A DNA stretch of 64,000 nucleotides from assembly GCF_005280585.1 (NCBI RefSeq), contig NZ_SZVO01000003.1, forward strand, positions 186,001 to 250,000. The letters are read 5' to 3'. This DNA is from Dyadobacter frigoris (GTDB lineage: Bacteria > Bacteroidota > Bacteroidia > Cytophagales > Spirosomataceae). Under the pieces are notes generated by a model. The model saw only the letters and a list, made by a program, of their open reading frames with translations. It ran no database searches and was not told the origin of the DNA. Shown here one piece after another: positions 24,926 to 33,612 of the stretch. The translations under genes and the position numbers were made by a program. How positions within the stretch are numbered: position 1 is the stretch's first letter; every line of letters starts with the position of its first letter.

Positions 24926-26578
24926 TTAAAGGGAAACACCTCTTTTCCAAGGAATAAAGTCATCCTGACCCAATTGCTGTGCTTTTGTAAGTTCCCCGCT
25001 GGCTACTTTTATCACATATTCCAGCAAATGATCCGCATTTTCTTCCAATGACTGAGATCCGTCAACAACCGGTCCGCAATCAAAATCGATTACATCAGGC
25101 ATACGGTTAGCCAGAATTGTATTGGTTGCAACTTTCGCAACCGGGCAAATCGGGTTACCTGTTGGCGTTCCTAATCCGGTTGTAAATAAAATAATATTTG
25201 CTCCCGCAGCCGTTTGTCCAGTAGTCGCTTCCACATCATTTCCTGGTGTACAAACCAACGCCAGACCTGGAACAGTTGCTCTTTCTGTATAATTTAAAAC
25301 ATCAGAAATATAAGCGTTTCCACCTTTTTTGGCAGCTCCGGCCGATTTAATCGCATCGGTGATCAAGCCGTCTTTAATATTTCCCGGCGAAGGATTGAAG
25401 GCGAAAGCTGAACCTACGGCTTCGGCTTTTCCTGCGTATTCACGCATTAATTTTTCAAATTTCGCTGCCTTTTCTTCGGTTACACAACGGTTCAGCAATT
25501 CCTGCTCAACGCCATTAAGTTCAGGAAATTCGGCCAAAAGCGTTTGTCCGCCTAACCCAACAATAATATCAGATAAATGACCTAAAACCGGATTTGCCGA
25601 AATTCCTGAAAAGCCATCAGAACCTCCGCATTTCAATCCAACGGCAAGTTTCGACAACGGAGCGTCTTCACGTTCCTGTTTGTTCATTTCTGTTAAACCT
25701 AAAAAAGTAGACTTGATAGCCCCGGAAACCAGCGAATATTCCGTTCCTTTTTGGTGTTCAAAAGCATAAAACGGTTTGTTAAAATTCGGGTCCCGTTTTT
25801 TGATCTCGTCCTCCAAAGTCTGCAACTCGGAATTTTGGCACCCTAAACTTAAAACCGTAATTCCTGCTACGTTTGGATGGACCGCATAAGCCGCAAAAAG
25901 CGCACAAAGTGTGTTCGCATCCGTACGTGTTCCGCCGCAGCCACCTTCATGTGTCAGGAATTTAATTCCGTCCACATTCGGGAAAGGGCGATTTTTAGTT
26001 TGCTGCTCTCTTGTTGGCTCCGAAAACCCTCCAAGATTTTGCATCTTTGACATATCACCAGACTGATACGCTTTTAAAAATTCTGCAACCTGTCCGCGGT
26101 ACATATCGGTCTGTGCATAACCAAGTTCACGCTCGAAAGCATCTTTCATGATCAGCACGTTTCTGTTTTCACAAAAAACAAGCGGCAGCACCAGCCAGTA
26201 GTTGTATGTCCCTACACGACCATCTGCACGATGATAACCTTTAAAAGTCCGACCTTCCCAGCGGCTTACATCTGGCTGGGTATATAAATATGGTTGACGA
26301 TTTGCAGTGCTGTAATCCTGAGAATCGTGTTTTAAATTAAAAGTTGTGATCGGTTCGCCACGTTTGATCGGCTGCTTCGCGCGACCTACCAAAACGCCGT
26401 ACATAATAATTGCTCCGCCGGTTTCTATATCTTCTGTTACAAATTTATGTTTAGAAGAAACGCCGTAAGGCAGCCGATAACTTACCCCGTTCCATTCTGC
26501 CTCTGCCCCGGTTGGTAAATCCCTCAACGCTACAATAACATTATCAGAGGGGTGAATTTTTAAAAGATTGGACGCCAT
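24926..26578 (-). CDS. UxaA-family (altronate/galactarate-type) dehydratase, probable deoxy-aldonate dehydratase
   Basis: A 550-residue protein with the altronate dehydratase layout: an N-terminal SAF domain (about 1-95; KIHPSDNVIVALRDLPTGA) and a large UxaA/GarD catalytic part (LTHEGGCGGTRTDANTLCALFAAY, SLGCQNSELQTLEDE, KLAVGLKCGGSDGFSGISANPVLG, PVAKVATNT). Cysteines in GGCGG, GCQN and KCGGSD match the metal-site region of the family. True altronate dehydratase acts on a hexuronate product, but no uxaB/uxaC is here; with a mutarotase, lactonase, SDR and FAH hydrolase, the likelier substrate is L-fuconate or L-rhamnonate. It is first in the minus-strand operon, divergent from an AraC regulator. 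Confidence 0.85.
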   Translation of the reverse strand: MASNLLKIHPSDNVIVALRDLPTGAEAEWNGVSYRLPYGVSSKHKFVTEDIETGGAIIMYGVLVGRAKQPIKRGEPITTFNLKHDSQDYSTANRQPYLYTQPDVSRWEGRTFKGYHRADGRVGTYNYWLVLPLVFCENRNVLIMKDAFERELGYAQTDMYRGQVAEFLKAYQSGDMSKMQNLGGFSEPTREQQTKNRPFPNVDGIKFLTHEGGCGGTRTDANTLCALFAAYAVHPNVAGITVLSLGCQNSELQTLEDEIKKRDPNFNKPFYAFEHQKGTEYSLVSGAIKSTFLGLTEMNKQEREDAPLSKLAVGLKCGGSDGFSGISANPVLGHLSDIIVGLGGQTLLAEFPELNGVEQELLNRCVTEEKAAKFEKLMREYAGKAEAVGSAFAFNPSPGNIKDGLITDAIKSAGAAKKGGNAYISDVLNYTERATVPGLALVCTPGNDVEATTGQTAAGANIILFTTGLGTPTGNPICPVAKVATNTILANRMPDVIDFDCGPVVDGSQSLEENADHLLEYVIKVASGELTKAQQLGQDDFIPWKRGVSL

Positions 26579-26907
26579 AGTACTCTCAAGAGAAAATATG
26601 TATTAATAAAGTTCATGATTGGTGAATTTGAAATAACATGATGTAAAAGAATATTTCAGACTACAATTACACAGACGAAATAATCAGCTTTTACCCGGTT
26701 TACCAAAAGCAGCGATCATTATTATATACTGCAAAAGGACCGAAATAGTACATCAAGTTATCTAAAATAAAAATACCAATATTTTCTATTGAATTTTTAT
26801 ACAAATGAATAGAAATATTAAAAGGTCATGTTTCACTATTATAGCATATTTTTCAATAATTTTGGCATAAAGTATATGATAAGTGTATAAATCATGACAT
26901 TATAACT
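26579..26907. promoter_or_regulatory. Divergent control region of the sugar-acid cluster
   Basis: An AT-rich 329-bp gap with no gene. It contains an imperfect inverted repeat, AATATTTTCTATT (26778-26790) facing AATAGAAATATT (26808-26819), 17 bp apart, a plausible operator for the divergent AraC protein. No other structure was recognised. Confidence 0.5.
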
Positions 26908-27789
26908 GTGAAACCACAATTACTGAAAGTCCCCAAAGGTTTGCAGCAATCTTTCAGCATTAGAAGAGACGTTGTTCTATATTTCTATAACCGCTGGCAT
27001 TATCATCCTGAAATGGAACTGGTCCATATTGAACAAGGCTCGGGAACTCAGTTTGTAGGCGATAATATTCAGCATTTTCAAAGCGGGGATCTTCTTTTAA
27101 TAGGTTCAAATCTGCCGCATTACTGGCGTTGTGATGAAAAATATTTCCAGGGAGATTCAAAATTATATGCCCAGGCAACGGTTTTACATTTTTCTGCTGA
27201 ATTGTTTGGGGAAGTTTTCAGAAACCTGCCTGAAAATAAATCCATCAACGAATTGCTGGATAAGGCAAAATATGGAATGAAATTATCCGGGCCTGAAAAT
27301 CATCTGGTAAAATCATTATTACAAAATCTGCTTGATCAAAAAGAGGGAAATCCTGTTATTTCTCTGCTCCAAATCCTGGAAACACTGGCGCAAAGCAAGG
27401 ATATCAAACTACTTTCCAACAGTCATTATCAGGAAGAATATGATCAATATGATACGGACAGGATTAATCAGATTTATAAATATTCTCTTGATAATTTTCA
27501 GCGAAAAATAACGATTGAAGAAATTGCAGAAGTTGCCAGTATCAGTCCACATTCCTTTTGCCGGTATTTTAAGAGTCGGAGCCGTAAAACTTATTCTCAG
27601 TTTTTGCTTGAACTGCGGATTGGTCATACCTGTAAATTATTGATTGACGGAAAACTGAGTGTAGCCCAGATCTGCTATGAAAGCGGGTTTAATAACTTCG
27701 CCAATTTCAATAAATACTTCAAAATCCATACAGGGAAAAGTCCGTTGCAGTATCAAAAGGGGTATCGGGCGAGTCCGGTGCTTTTGTGA
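26908..27789 (+). CDS. AraC-family transcriptional regulator
   Basis: A 293-residue regulator. The N-terminal cupin-like sensor domain (about 20-120) reads WHYHPEMELVHIEQGSGTQFVGDNI and LLLIGSNLPHYWRC. The C-terminal AraC domain (about 190-290) has two helix-turn-helix units: ITIEEIAEVASISPHSFCRYFKSRS and LSVAQICYESGFNNFANFNKYFKIHTGKSPLQYQ. The start is a GTG; an upstream ATG at 26894 runs into a stop after three codons. It is divergent from the UxaA-type dehydratase and is the natural candidate for control of that operon by a sugar or sugar acid. Confidence 0.92.
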   Translation: MKPQLLKVPKGLQQSFSIRRDVVLYFYNRWHYHPEMELVHIEQGSGTQFVGDNIQHFQSGDLLLIGSNLPHYWRCDEKYFQGDSKLYAQATVLHFSAELFGEVFRNLPENKSINELLDKAKYGMKLSGPENHLVKSLLQNLLDQKEGNPVISLLQILETLAQSKDIKLLSNSHYQEEYDQYDTDRINQIYKYSLDNFQRKITIEEIAEVASISPHSFCRYFKSRSRKTYSQFLLELRIGHTCKLLIDGKLSVAQICYESGFNNFANFNKYFKIHTGKSPLQYQKGYRASPVLL

Positions 27790-27837
27790 TTAATGGATTT
27801 TATCTAAAAAAAATTTAAGAAGCTTGATAGTTTGCCT

Positions 27838-27872
27838 ACCCGTCCGACGGTAGAAAAAACCGTCGGACGGGT
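27838..27872. repeat. Perfect GC-rich hairpin, CCGTCGGACGG family, copy 1
   Basis: Arms ACCCGTCCGACGGT (27838-27851) and exact complement (27859-27872), 7-nt loop AGAAAAA. It could also terminate the AraC gene, but no T-run follows. Confidence 0.9.
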
Positions 27873-27945
27873 CGCCCGTTCACAAAATCTGGCTTGACCA
27901 ACCTATCTGAAAAGATGTCAAGTTTCGAAGAATCTGGTTCGAGCC

Positions 27946-27980
27946 ACCCGTCGGACGGCTTTTTCCGCCGTCCGACGGGT
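27946..27980. repeat. Perfect GC-rich hairpin, CCGTCGGACGG family, copy 2
   Basis: Arms ACCCGTCGGACGGC (27946-27959) and exact complement (27967-27980), 7-nt loop TTTTTCC. Compared with copy 1 the stem is almost the mirror arrangement (GTCGGAC swapped with GTCCGAC), as in paired REP units in BIME-like elements. Confidence 0.9.
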
Positions 27981-28117
27981 AAGAAACGTTTCTAAAAACC
28001 ATAAAGATTCATAAACCCAATCAGCAAAAACCTCCATCTTAAAATCTCCTTTTAAATATAATATCTACCTTGTGCAACCAAAGTCAAACGCTATCGCCTA
28101 ACAGCTAAAACCAACCA

Positions 28118-29752
28118 ATGAAAGCCAATCTTATCAATATATTTGAAAAATCAGTTAAGGAAGCTGAGATTACAATTGAAAACAAAATCATTTCCAAGAT
28201 CTATATAATAGGAAAAGAAAACCCATCATTACCATATATTCTGCCAGGCTTTGTGGATGCGCACGTGCATGTTGAAAGCTCTATGTTAACACCTTCACAA
28301 TTTGCAAAACTTTCGGTAGTACATGGAACCGTGGCTACCGTTTCTGATCCGCATGAAATCGCCAATGTAATGGGCGTGCAGGGAGTAGAATATATGATTG
28401 AAGATGGAAAAAGAGTTCCGTTTAAGTTTTGTTTCGGTGCTCCTTCATGCGTTCCTGCTACGATTTTTGAAACAGCAGGAGCTGTTGTCGATCCGGATGA
28501 TGTCAAAAAATTACTAGCAAGTGACGACATCGGTTATCTGGCAGAAGTCATGAATTTCCCTGGTGTTTTAAATGGCGATCCGGACATGATTGCCAAAATA
28601 AACTGGGCGAAACATTTTAATAAGCCTATCGACGGACACGCACCCGGGCTTCGTGGTGAAGCCGCAAAAAAATATGCAGAAGCCGGCATGACTACTGATC
28701 ACGAATGTTTCACTTATGACGAAGCAAAAGAGAAAATTGGATATGGTGTAAAAATCCTGATCCGAGAAGGAAGTGCTGCGAGGAATTTTGACGCACTAAT
28801 TCCATTACTGGCAGAATTTCCGGAAAAGATCATGTTCTGTTCGGACGACAAACATCCTGATAATCTGGTAGAAGGACATATCAATGTATTGGTAAAACGC
28901 GCGTTGGCGCTCGGTCACGATATCTGGAATATACTTTCCGCTGCCTGTCTTAATCCTGTACTTCATTATAATTTGCCAGTCGGGTTACTCCGTGTACAGG
29001 ACGCAGCCGATTTTATCGTCATTGATAATATGACTGATTTTAATATCCTTCAAACCTATCTGAATGGAGAACTGGTTGCAGAAAATGGGAAATCCTTACT
29101 TCCTGATTTACGCAGTAGTCATATTAATCAATTCAACTGTACTGTTAAAGAAGCAGCTGATTTTGCTGTTCCGGCTTCCTCTGCTGAAGGTCCAAAAATC
29201 CGGGTAATTGAAGCATTGGAGGGACAATTGATTACACAATTGTTGATTGAAAATTATAAAACCGATGGCGAATTTATTCTATCGGATATTGATCATGATA
29301 TTTTAAAAATCGCCGTTGTTAACCGTTACCAAAATACAGTACCAGCCGTTGCCTTTATTAAGAACTTTGGGATTAAAGAAGGAGCCATTGCTTCAACCGT
29401 AGCACACGATTCACATAATATAATTGTTGTTGGCTGTGATGATCAAAGCATTTGTGACGCAGTCAATTTATTAGTTGAAGCAAGAGGCGGAGTTTCGGCA
29501 GTTGGGTTTGGAGAAAAACATATGCTGGCATTACCCATAGCAGGACTTATGTCTGATGTGGACGGATACGAAGTTGCAGCTTCTTACACGCAACTGGATC
29601 AATTCGTAAAAACGCAGTTGAAATCGACTTTGATGTCACCTTACATGACTTTATCTTTTATGGCTTTATTAGTAATTCCTTATATTAAACTAAGCGACCG
29701 CGGACTTTTCGATGGTGAAAAGTTTGAATTTGTACCTTTATCTATACAATAG
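28118..29752 (+). CDS. ade: Adenine deaminase
   Basis: Converts adenine to hypoxanthine and ammonia in purine salvage. The 544-residue protein has the family length and features: the metal motif [17 protein letters not shown] (about 45-61), [12 protein letters not shown], a mid-protein stretch [43 protein letters not shown] with the catalytic Asp, and the C-terminal Ade-specific domain (about 375-544) with [17 protein letters not shown]. The ATG start is clear. It appears to be a single-gene unit. Confidence 0.95.
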   Translation: MKANLINIFEKSVKEAEITIENKIISKIYIIGKENPSLPYILPGFVDAHVHVESSMLTPSQFAKLSVVHGTVATVSDPHEIANVMGVQGVEYMIEDGKRVPFKFCFGAPSCVPATIFETAGAVVDPDDVKKLLASDDIGYLAEVMNFPGVLNGDPDMIAKINWAKHFNKPIDGHAPGLRGEAAKKYAEAGMTTDHECFTYDEAKEKIGYGVKILIREGSAARNFDALIPLLAEFPEKIMFCSDDKHPDNLVEGHINVLVKRALALGHDIWNILSAACLNPVLHYNLPVGLLRVQDAADFIVIDNMTDFNILQTYLNGELVAENGKSLLPDLRSSHINQFNCTVKEAADFAVPASSAEGPKIRVIEALEGQLITQLLIENYKTDGEFILSDIDHDILKIAVVNRYQNTVPAVAFIKNFGIKEGAIASTVAHDSHNIIVVGCDDQSICDAVNLLVEARGGVSAVGFGEKHMLALPIAGLMSDVDGYEVAASYTQLDQFVKTQLKSTLMSPYMTLSFMALLVIPYIKLSDRGLFDGEKFEFVPLSIQ

Positions 29753-29908
29753 GTTACTAATTGGGGATTATAGCAAGATAAACCTATCAGATGTAATTTT
29801 TTCTGGAAAATATTTTTTTAATACGTTTTTTTATAAATATATTTACAAGTGTAAAAATGACCCTTATTAAATTATATTCCTAACCCCAATTAAATTCCTA
29901 ACCTTACA

Positions 29909-30490
29909 ATGGCTCACTTACGCTACAAACAAGAAGAAGAACTTTGTTTTTGGGACCAGTTCAGAAAAGGAGACGAGAACGCTTATGCCTGCCTTTATCG
30001 CTCGTACGTTCACATCCTTTATCAGTACTGCTCACAGTTTACGATTGATAAGCCGCTGATTAAAGATTGCATTCACGATTTGTTTGTGGAATTATGGAAG
30101 AACCGGGCAACATTGGGTGATACCACTTCTGTTCGGTTTTATCTTATGGCCTCTATTAAGAGAAAACTGGTACGCCATTTGAACGCCCAGCAAAAGCATA
30201 CGAGCAACGAAGATATCCCGGTTGAATACTGGCATATCCACACGCCGTCTCATGAGAACCATATGATTTCTGAGGAGGAATTTGATTCTACCAACCAACA
30301 TTTAAATGTAGCGATCAACGGACTTCCCCGCCGCCAGCGTGAAGCTATATTTTTGAAATTTTACATGAACCTGAATAACCACGAAATTGCAGATTTGATG
30401 AAAATTAACATCCAATCCGTTTATAACCTGGTTTTTGGTGCGTTGGGGAATCTTAAAAAACAAATGACATTGGATCGCCTTACTTTCTGA
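29909..30490 (+). CDS. ECF-type RNA polymerase sigma factor
   Basis: A 193-residue sigma-70 family protein of the kind abundant in Bacteroidota. Region 2 is seen at about 15-85 (GDENAYACLYRSYVHILYQYCSQF, IKDCIHDLFVELWKNR) and region 4 at about 130-185 (GLPRRQREAIFLKFYMNLNNHEIADLMKINIQSVYNLVFGALGNLKK). No anti-sigma FecR gene or SusC follows, so it does not belong to a standard FecI/FecR unit. Its target and signal are unknown. A terminator lies directly downstream. Confidence 0.92.
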   Translation: MAHLRYKQEEELCFWDQFRKGDENAYACLYRSYVHILYQYCSQFTIDKPLIKDCIHDLFVELWKNRATLGDTTSVRFYLMASIKRKLVRHLNAQQKHTSNEDIPVEYWHIHTPSHENHMISEEEFDSTNQHLNVAINGLPRRQREAIFLKFYMNLNNHEIADLMKINIQSVYNLVFGALGNLKKQMTLDRLTF

Positions 30491-30514
30491 TCTGAAAATA
30501 TTAATACCTGGTTG

Positions 30515-30544
30515 AAAAAAGCGTAGCATTTGTTACGCTTTTTT
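30515..30544 (+). terminator. Rho-independent terminator of the sigma factor gene
   Basis: Stem AAAAAAGCGTA (30515-30525) / TACGCTTTTTT (30534-30544) with a short loop, extended by a C/T-rich T tail. It starts 24 bp after the stop. Confidence 0.85.
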
Positions 30545-30678
30545 CTTTTTTAAATTCAACAATAAATACAAAATTTTGATTATCAATATTTTACAAACAC
30601 TTCAAATACATTATTGAATGCTTCATTGCCAAGATTTGTTATCTTGATACAACAAACTGAAAAACTTTATTCTCAATC

Positions 30679-31953
30679 ATGATATCACCGATTGCCACAC
30701 CGCTTGCCGAAAGATTAAGACCTCGTATACTGGATGATTATATCGGACAAGAAAAATTACTGGGCAAAAACGGATCTCTGCGAAGAGCTATTTTACAAAA
30801 TACAATTCCATCGATGATTTTATGGGGACCTCCCGGTGTGGGGAAAACTACGCTTGCACTCATGCTTGCGGATGCTACCAAAAGACAATTTTATAATCTC
30901 AGCGCAATTAATTCGGGGGTTAAAGAGTTAAGAGAAGTTTTGGCCCGACCTTCGGGCCTTTTCCCTCCTATTCTTTTCATTGACGAAATTCATCGGTATA
31001 ATAAAAATCAACAGGACGCCTTACTTGGTGCCGTTGAAAAAGGCCAGGTAACGCTTATTGGCGCTACTACCGAAAACCCCTCTTTTGAAATTAATTCCGC
31101 TCTACTCTCCCGCTGCCAGGTTTATATTCTTGAAGCCTTTGGAGAAGATGAGCTGAAAGCGTTAATCGAGCGCGCTTTGACAAAGGATGAATGGCTGAAA
31201 CAGAAGAAAATCACTTTTACATCTTATGATGCTTTACTAAGACTTTCTGGCGGCGACGGCAGAAAACTGCTTAATCTTTTGGAACTGGTCGTTTTGGGGA
31301 AAGGTGATGTTGAAGAAATGGAAATTTCGGATGACTGGGTTACCGAAGTCGCCCAGCAAAATATTGCGCGTTATGATAAGTCCGGAGAACAGCATTATGA
31401 TATTATTTCGGCATTTATAAAATCTTTACGCGGAAGTGACCCTAATGGCGCCGTGTACTGGATGGCGCGAATGATTGTGGCTGGTGAAGATCCTTCCTTT
31501 ATCGCCAGGAGAATGCTGATCATGGCTTCAGAAGATATTGGAAATGCCAATCCAACTGCGATGATTATGGCAAATGCCTGTATGCAGGCTGTGAATGTAA
31601 TCGGATATCCGGAATGTAGAATTATTTTGTCGCAGGTAGCGATTTATCTCGCCACGTCCCCGAAAAGTAATGCAAGTTATCTTGCTATTGCTGATGCCAT
31701 CGAGGCGGCAAAAAACACAGCTCACTTGCCCGTTCCGCTTCATTTACGCAACGCTCCTACCAAGCTGATGAAACAAATTGGCTATGGAAAGGAATATAAA
31801 TATTCGCACGACTTCCCGGGGAATTTCGCGAAACAGAATTTTTTACCGGATGATCTTAAAGGGAAGAAATTTTTCGAACCTGGTGTTAATGCCCGCGAAG
31901 AGGAGATACGCCGGAAATTACAACAATGGTGGCCCGACTGGTATGAGTATTGA
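30679..31953 (+). CDS. rarA: Replication-associated recombination protein A (MgsA/RarA AAA+ ATPase)
   Basis: RarA acts at stalled replication forks and is related to clamp loaders and eukaryotic WRNIP1. The 424-residue protein opens PLAERLRPRILDDYIGQ, followed by Walker A GPPGVGKTTLAL (about 51-62), Walker B ILFIDEIHRYNKNQQDALL, sensor GATTENPSFEINSALLSRC and the C-terminal tetramerisation region with SALIGSDP-like FIKSLRGSDPNGAVYWMARM and RMLIMASEDIGNANP. Length and order are normal. It is monocistronic here. Confidence 0.95.
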   Translation: MISPIATPLAERLRPRILDDYIGQEKLLGKNGSLRRAILQNTIPSMILWGPPGVGKTTLALMLADATKRQFYNLSAINSGVKELREVLARPSGLFPPILFIDEIHRYNKNQQDALLGAVEKGQVTLIGATTENPSFEINSALLSRCQVYILEAFGEDELKALIERALTKDEWLKQKKITFTSYDALLRLSGGDGRKLLNLLELVVLGKGDVEEMEISDDWVTEVAQQNIARYDKSGEQHYDIISAFIKSLRGSDPNGAVYWMARMIVAGEDPSFIARRMLIMASEDIGNANPTAMIMANACMQAVNVIGYPECRIILSQVAIYLATSPKSNASYLAIADAIEAAKNTAHLPVPLHLRNAPTKLMKQIGYGKEYKYSHDFPGNFAKQNFLPDDLKGKKFFEPGVNAREEEIRRKLQQWWPDWYEY

Positions 31954-31989
31954 TAAAAATTGTGGATGGTAGGGCTTGATTATCAAAAC

Positions 31990-32508
31990 CTAAGCTCTCG
32001 AATCACGTTCTCTGACAAGCTTTTCTGCAAGCCTGGTTAAGTATTGATGATTATTTGTTTCCTGCCCCGATGCAGATTTTAAAATCTCGGTAATTTGCTC
32101 CGTATTCAGATCATCAACCAGTTCAATAAGATTTTCATAAGTCAAAATCTGATAACTTGCCAAATCCTGTGGCTTGGAAACCTGATTCTTAATCCTTACA
32201 ACATCTGACTCATTTTCAGTCTGTTCCACTATACTGCTCTCAATTTTCCCACTATCAATTTTATTAGATTCAAGTGGTTTATCTGCAACTTCTGGTTTTG
32301 GAAAAGCCTTTTCCAGACTTTTGACATCCGCATCGGTTTGTTTCCAAATATTTTTGAGTGCTTTGGCGAGCTTTTTCATATTCTCTTTGGTTTCCATTTC
32401 CCGGAGGGATTCTTCCAGTTTCTTTTCACCAAAATAACTATTTCTAAGTTCAGATAGAAACAGTTCCTGATATTTTATTTTCTTTAAGTTCTTGTCCATA
32501 AAGTACAT
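31990..32508 (-). CDS. YciE/DUF892-like short protein with variable tail
   Basis: A 172-residue protein. Residues 10-65 (KYQELFLSELRNSYFGEKKL, ESLREMETKENMKKLAKALK) resemble the first helices of the ferritin-like YciE/DUF892 family, where D/E-L-x-x-x-Y-x-A-E-x-Q is usual. The four-helix bundle then is not completed: a Ser/Glu/Lys-rich linker (about 75-125) leads to a short helical end (ILTYENLIELVDDLNTEQIT and ILKSASGQETNNHQYLTRLA) that again looks like a DUF892 helix pair. It may be a diverged or internally replaced family member. No signal peptide. The Met at residue 4 (32499) is an equally good start. Confidence 0.6.
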   Translation of the reverse strand: MYFMDKNLKKIKYQELFLSELRNSYFGEKKLEESLREMETKENMKKLAKALKNIWKQTDADVKSLEKAFPKPEVADKPLESNKIDSGKIESSIVEQTENESDVVRIKNQVSKPQDLASYQILTYENLIELVDDLNTEQITEILKSASGQETNNHQYLTRLAEKLVRERDSRA

Positions 32509-32915
32509 GACAAAATATGCAATCCAATAAATACTACAATTCTACAAAAAAAATACTATTCAATAACAGAGGTTGGACGTTTATATTGTTCACTTATATT
32601 GACGAAGAATAGTGCAAAAAGTCATTATTTATTCTTCCTTATTTAGAAAAAAACATTTTCCCACCAGGGAAATTATATCCACAGGTTCCAAAATACCCTT
32701 CTCCCGCATTGCAACGTCCTGTCAGGAATAAAATTTAATAAAAAATACCAGTAAAAAACACTGTACTTTTAGTGTATTACTTCCTGCAAAACATTCGTTT
32801 GGGAAGATGATAATAAAATTACCGCCTATGGAATTCTCTTTAATTTCTCAGGAACAATATTGGTATAGCATATAGTAATTACGCGTTTTACAATTTTATT
32901 TTAAAGTTTATAGCT
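32509..32915. other. Gene-free intergenic gap
   Basis: 407 bp of AT-rich DNA between divergent genes. I found no repeat, RNA or ORF worth reporting. Promoters for the DUF892-like gene and the 89-residue gene should lie here, but no clear TTG/TAnnTTTG pair stands out. Confidence 0.6.
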
Positions 32916-33185
32916 ATGCCTAATTTTTTTCATCTCGAAGGCCAGAATTTCGCCTTCAATATTGACCGTGTTGATTATTTTATAAGATCTCAGGAAGAGC
33001 CAAAAGAAGAAGGATTGATCAAATACCTGATCACTTTTTATTCCAATGAAATTAAAGTAGGAATTTGGGAATATGATTCTGCAGAAGCCAGAGACAATCA
33101 ATTTTTAAATCTGGTTACAAAAAAATTCCAATCATCTGCTACAAAAGATCCTCATATTTTCAAAGGACAAGTACCTGTTTTTTAA
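32916..33185 (+). CDS. Small protein of unknown function
   Basis: An 89-residue soluble protein (MPNFFHLEGQNFAFNIDRVD). It looks like a small beta-sheet domain: a strand FAFNIDRVDYFIR, an acidic loop EEPKEEG, strands LIKYLITFYSNEIKVGIWEYD, then a helix AEARDNQFLNLVTKKF. The pattern resembles small PH-like/KTSC-type bacterial domains, but I do not recognise a family. A good terminator follows 15 bp after the stop, which supports a real gene. Confidence 0.65.
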   Translation: MPNFFHLEGQNFAFNIDRVDYFIRSQEEPKEEGLIKYLITFYSNEIKVGIWEYDSAEARDNQFLNLVTKKFQSSATKDPHIFKGQVPVF

Positions 33186-33200
33186 TTTGAGTTCCTTCAT

Positions 33201-33239
33201 AAAAAATGGAGTGAGGCGGATTGCTTCACTCCATTTTTT
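33201..33239. terminator. Bidirectional rho-independent terminator
   Basis: Perfect 14-bp stem AAAAAATGGAGTGA (33201-33214) with complement at 33226-33239, A-run and T-run on either side. It separates the 89-residue gene (+) from the Pro/Glu-rich gene (-). Confidence 0.92.
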
Positions 33240-33241
33240 TA

Positions 33242-33532
33242 TTATGAAAATCCTAATAAAGGCTCATCTGCTTCTTGTCCTGGTAGTGGTTCCGGGCTGA
33301 TTTCCGGCGCATCAGGCGTATATGGAGGCAACTCCGGTTCTGGCACAACAGGTGGTGTTTCGGGCTCTTTCTCCCAAGGCGGAGCTTCCTGGGGAATTTC
33401 CGGATCAGGATATTCCGGTCGTGGTTCCAGTGGTGGTGCTTCCGGCGGACTTAACGGATCAGGATATTGATGTCCCTGACTTACAACAGATTCTTCCGCT
33501 GAATCATCTGCCGGATTATATGTCTTTTTCAT
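33242..33532 (-). CDS. Pro/Glu-rich low-complexity small protein
   Basis: A 96-residue protein with about one third Pro and many Glu (PLEPRPEYPDPEIPQEAPPW, EPETPPVVPEPELPPYTPDA). It has no signal peptide and no hydrophobic segment and would be disordered and strongly acidic. The opposite strand has a 78-residue ORF of similar length, but this frame has a natural MKKTYNPADD start, a terminator 3 bp after its stop, and a reading that explains the repeated GG(T/A)TCCGG-type triplets. Function unknown. Confidence 0.6.
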   Translation of the reverse strand: MKKTYNPADDSAEESVVSQGHQYPDPLSPPEAPPLEPRPEYPDPEIPQEAPPWEKEPETPPVVPEPELPPYTPDAPEISPEPLPGQEADEPLLGFS

Positions 33533-33612
33533 GGTATTTCAATTTAAGAATGCACTGATATATCTTCATTGCAATCCTTAAAATAACCATGCCCTTTTAC
33601 ATTTTTCACATA

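Larger units (their letters stand above)
27790..28117. other. Gene-free gap with two hairpins before adenine deaminase
   Basis: A 328-bp stretch without a supported gene. It holds the two CCGTCGGACGG hairpins listed separately (27838-27872, 27946-27980). The last 100 bp are AT-rich and probably contain the promoter of the adenine deaminase gene (for example TACCTTG near 28071), but no consensus is clean. Confidence 0.6.

Noticed and set aside
24926-26578. Hexuronate pathway altronate dehydratase
   Set aside because: No uxaB, uxaC, kdgK or transporter nearby; the cluster partners belong to a deoxysugar-acid route.
29752-29800. Terminator after adenine deaminase
   Set aside because: ATAGGTT/AACCTAT pairs exist but are 25 nt apart with no clean T-run; too weak to list.
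33322-33558. 78-residue plus-strand ORF opposite the Pro/Glu-rich gene
   Set aside because: Val/Leu/Pro composition is the complement of the Pro/Glu repeat; it runs past the start of the minus gene and has no supporting signal.
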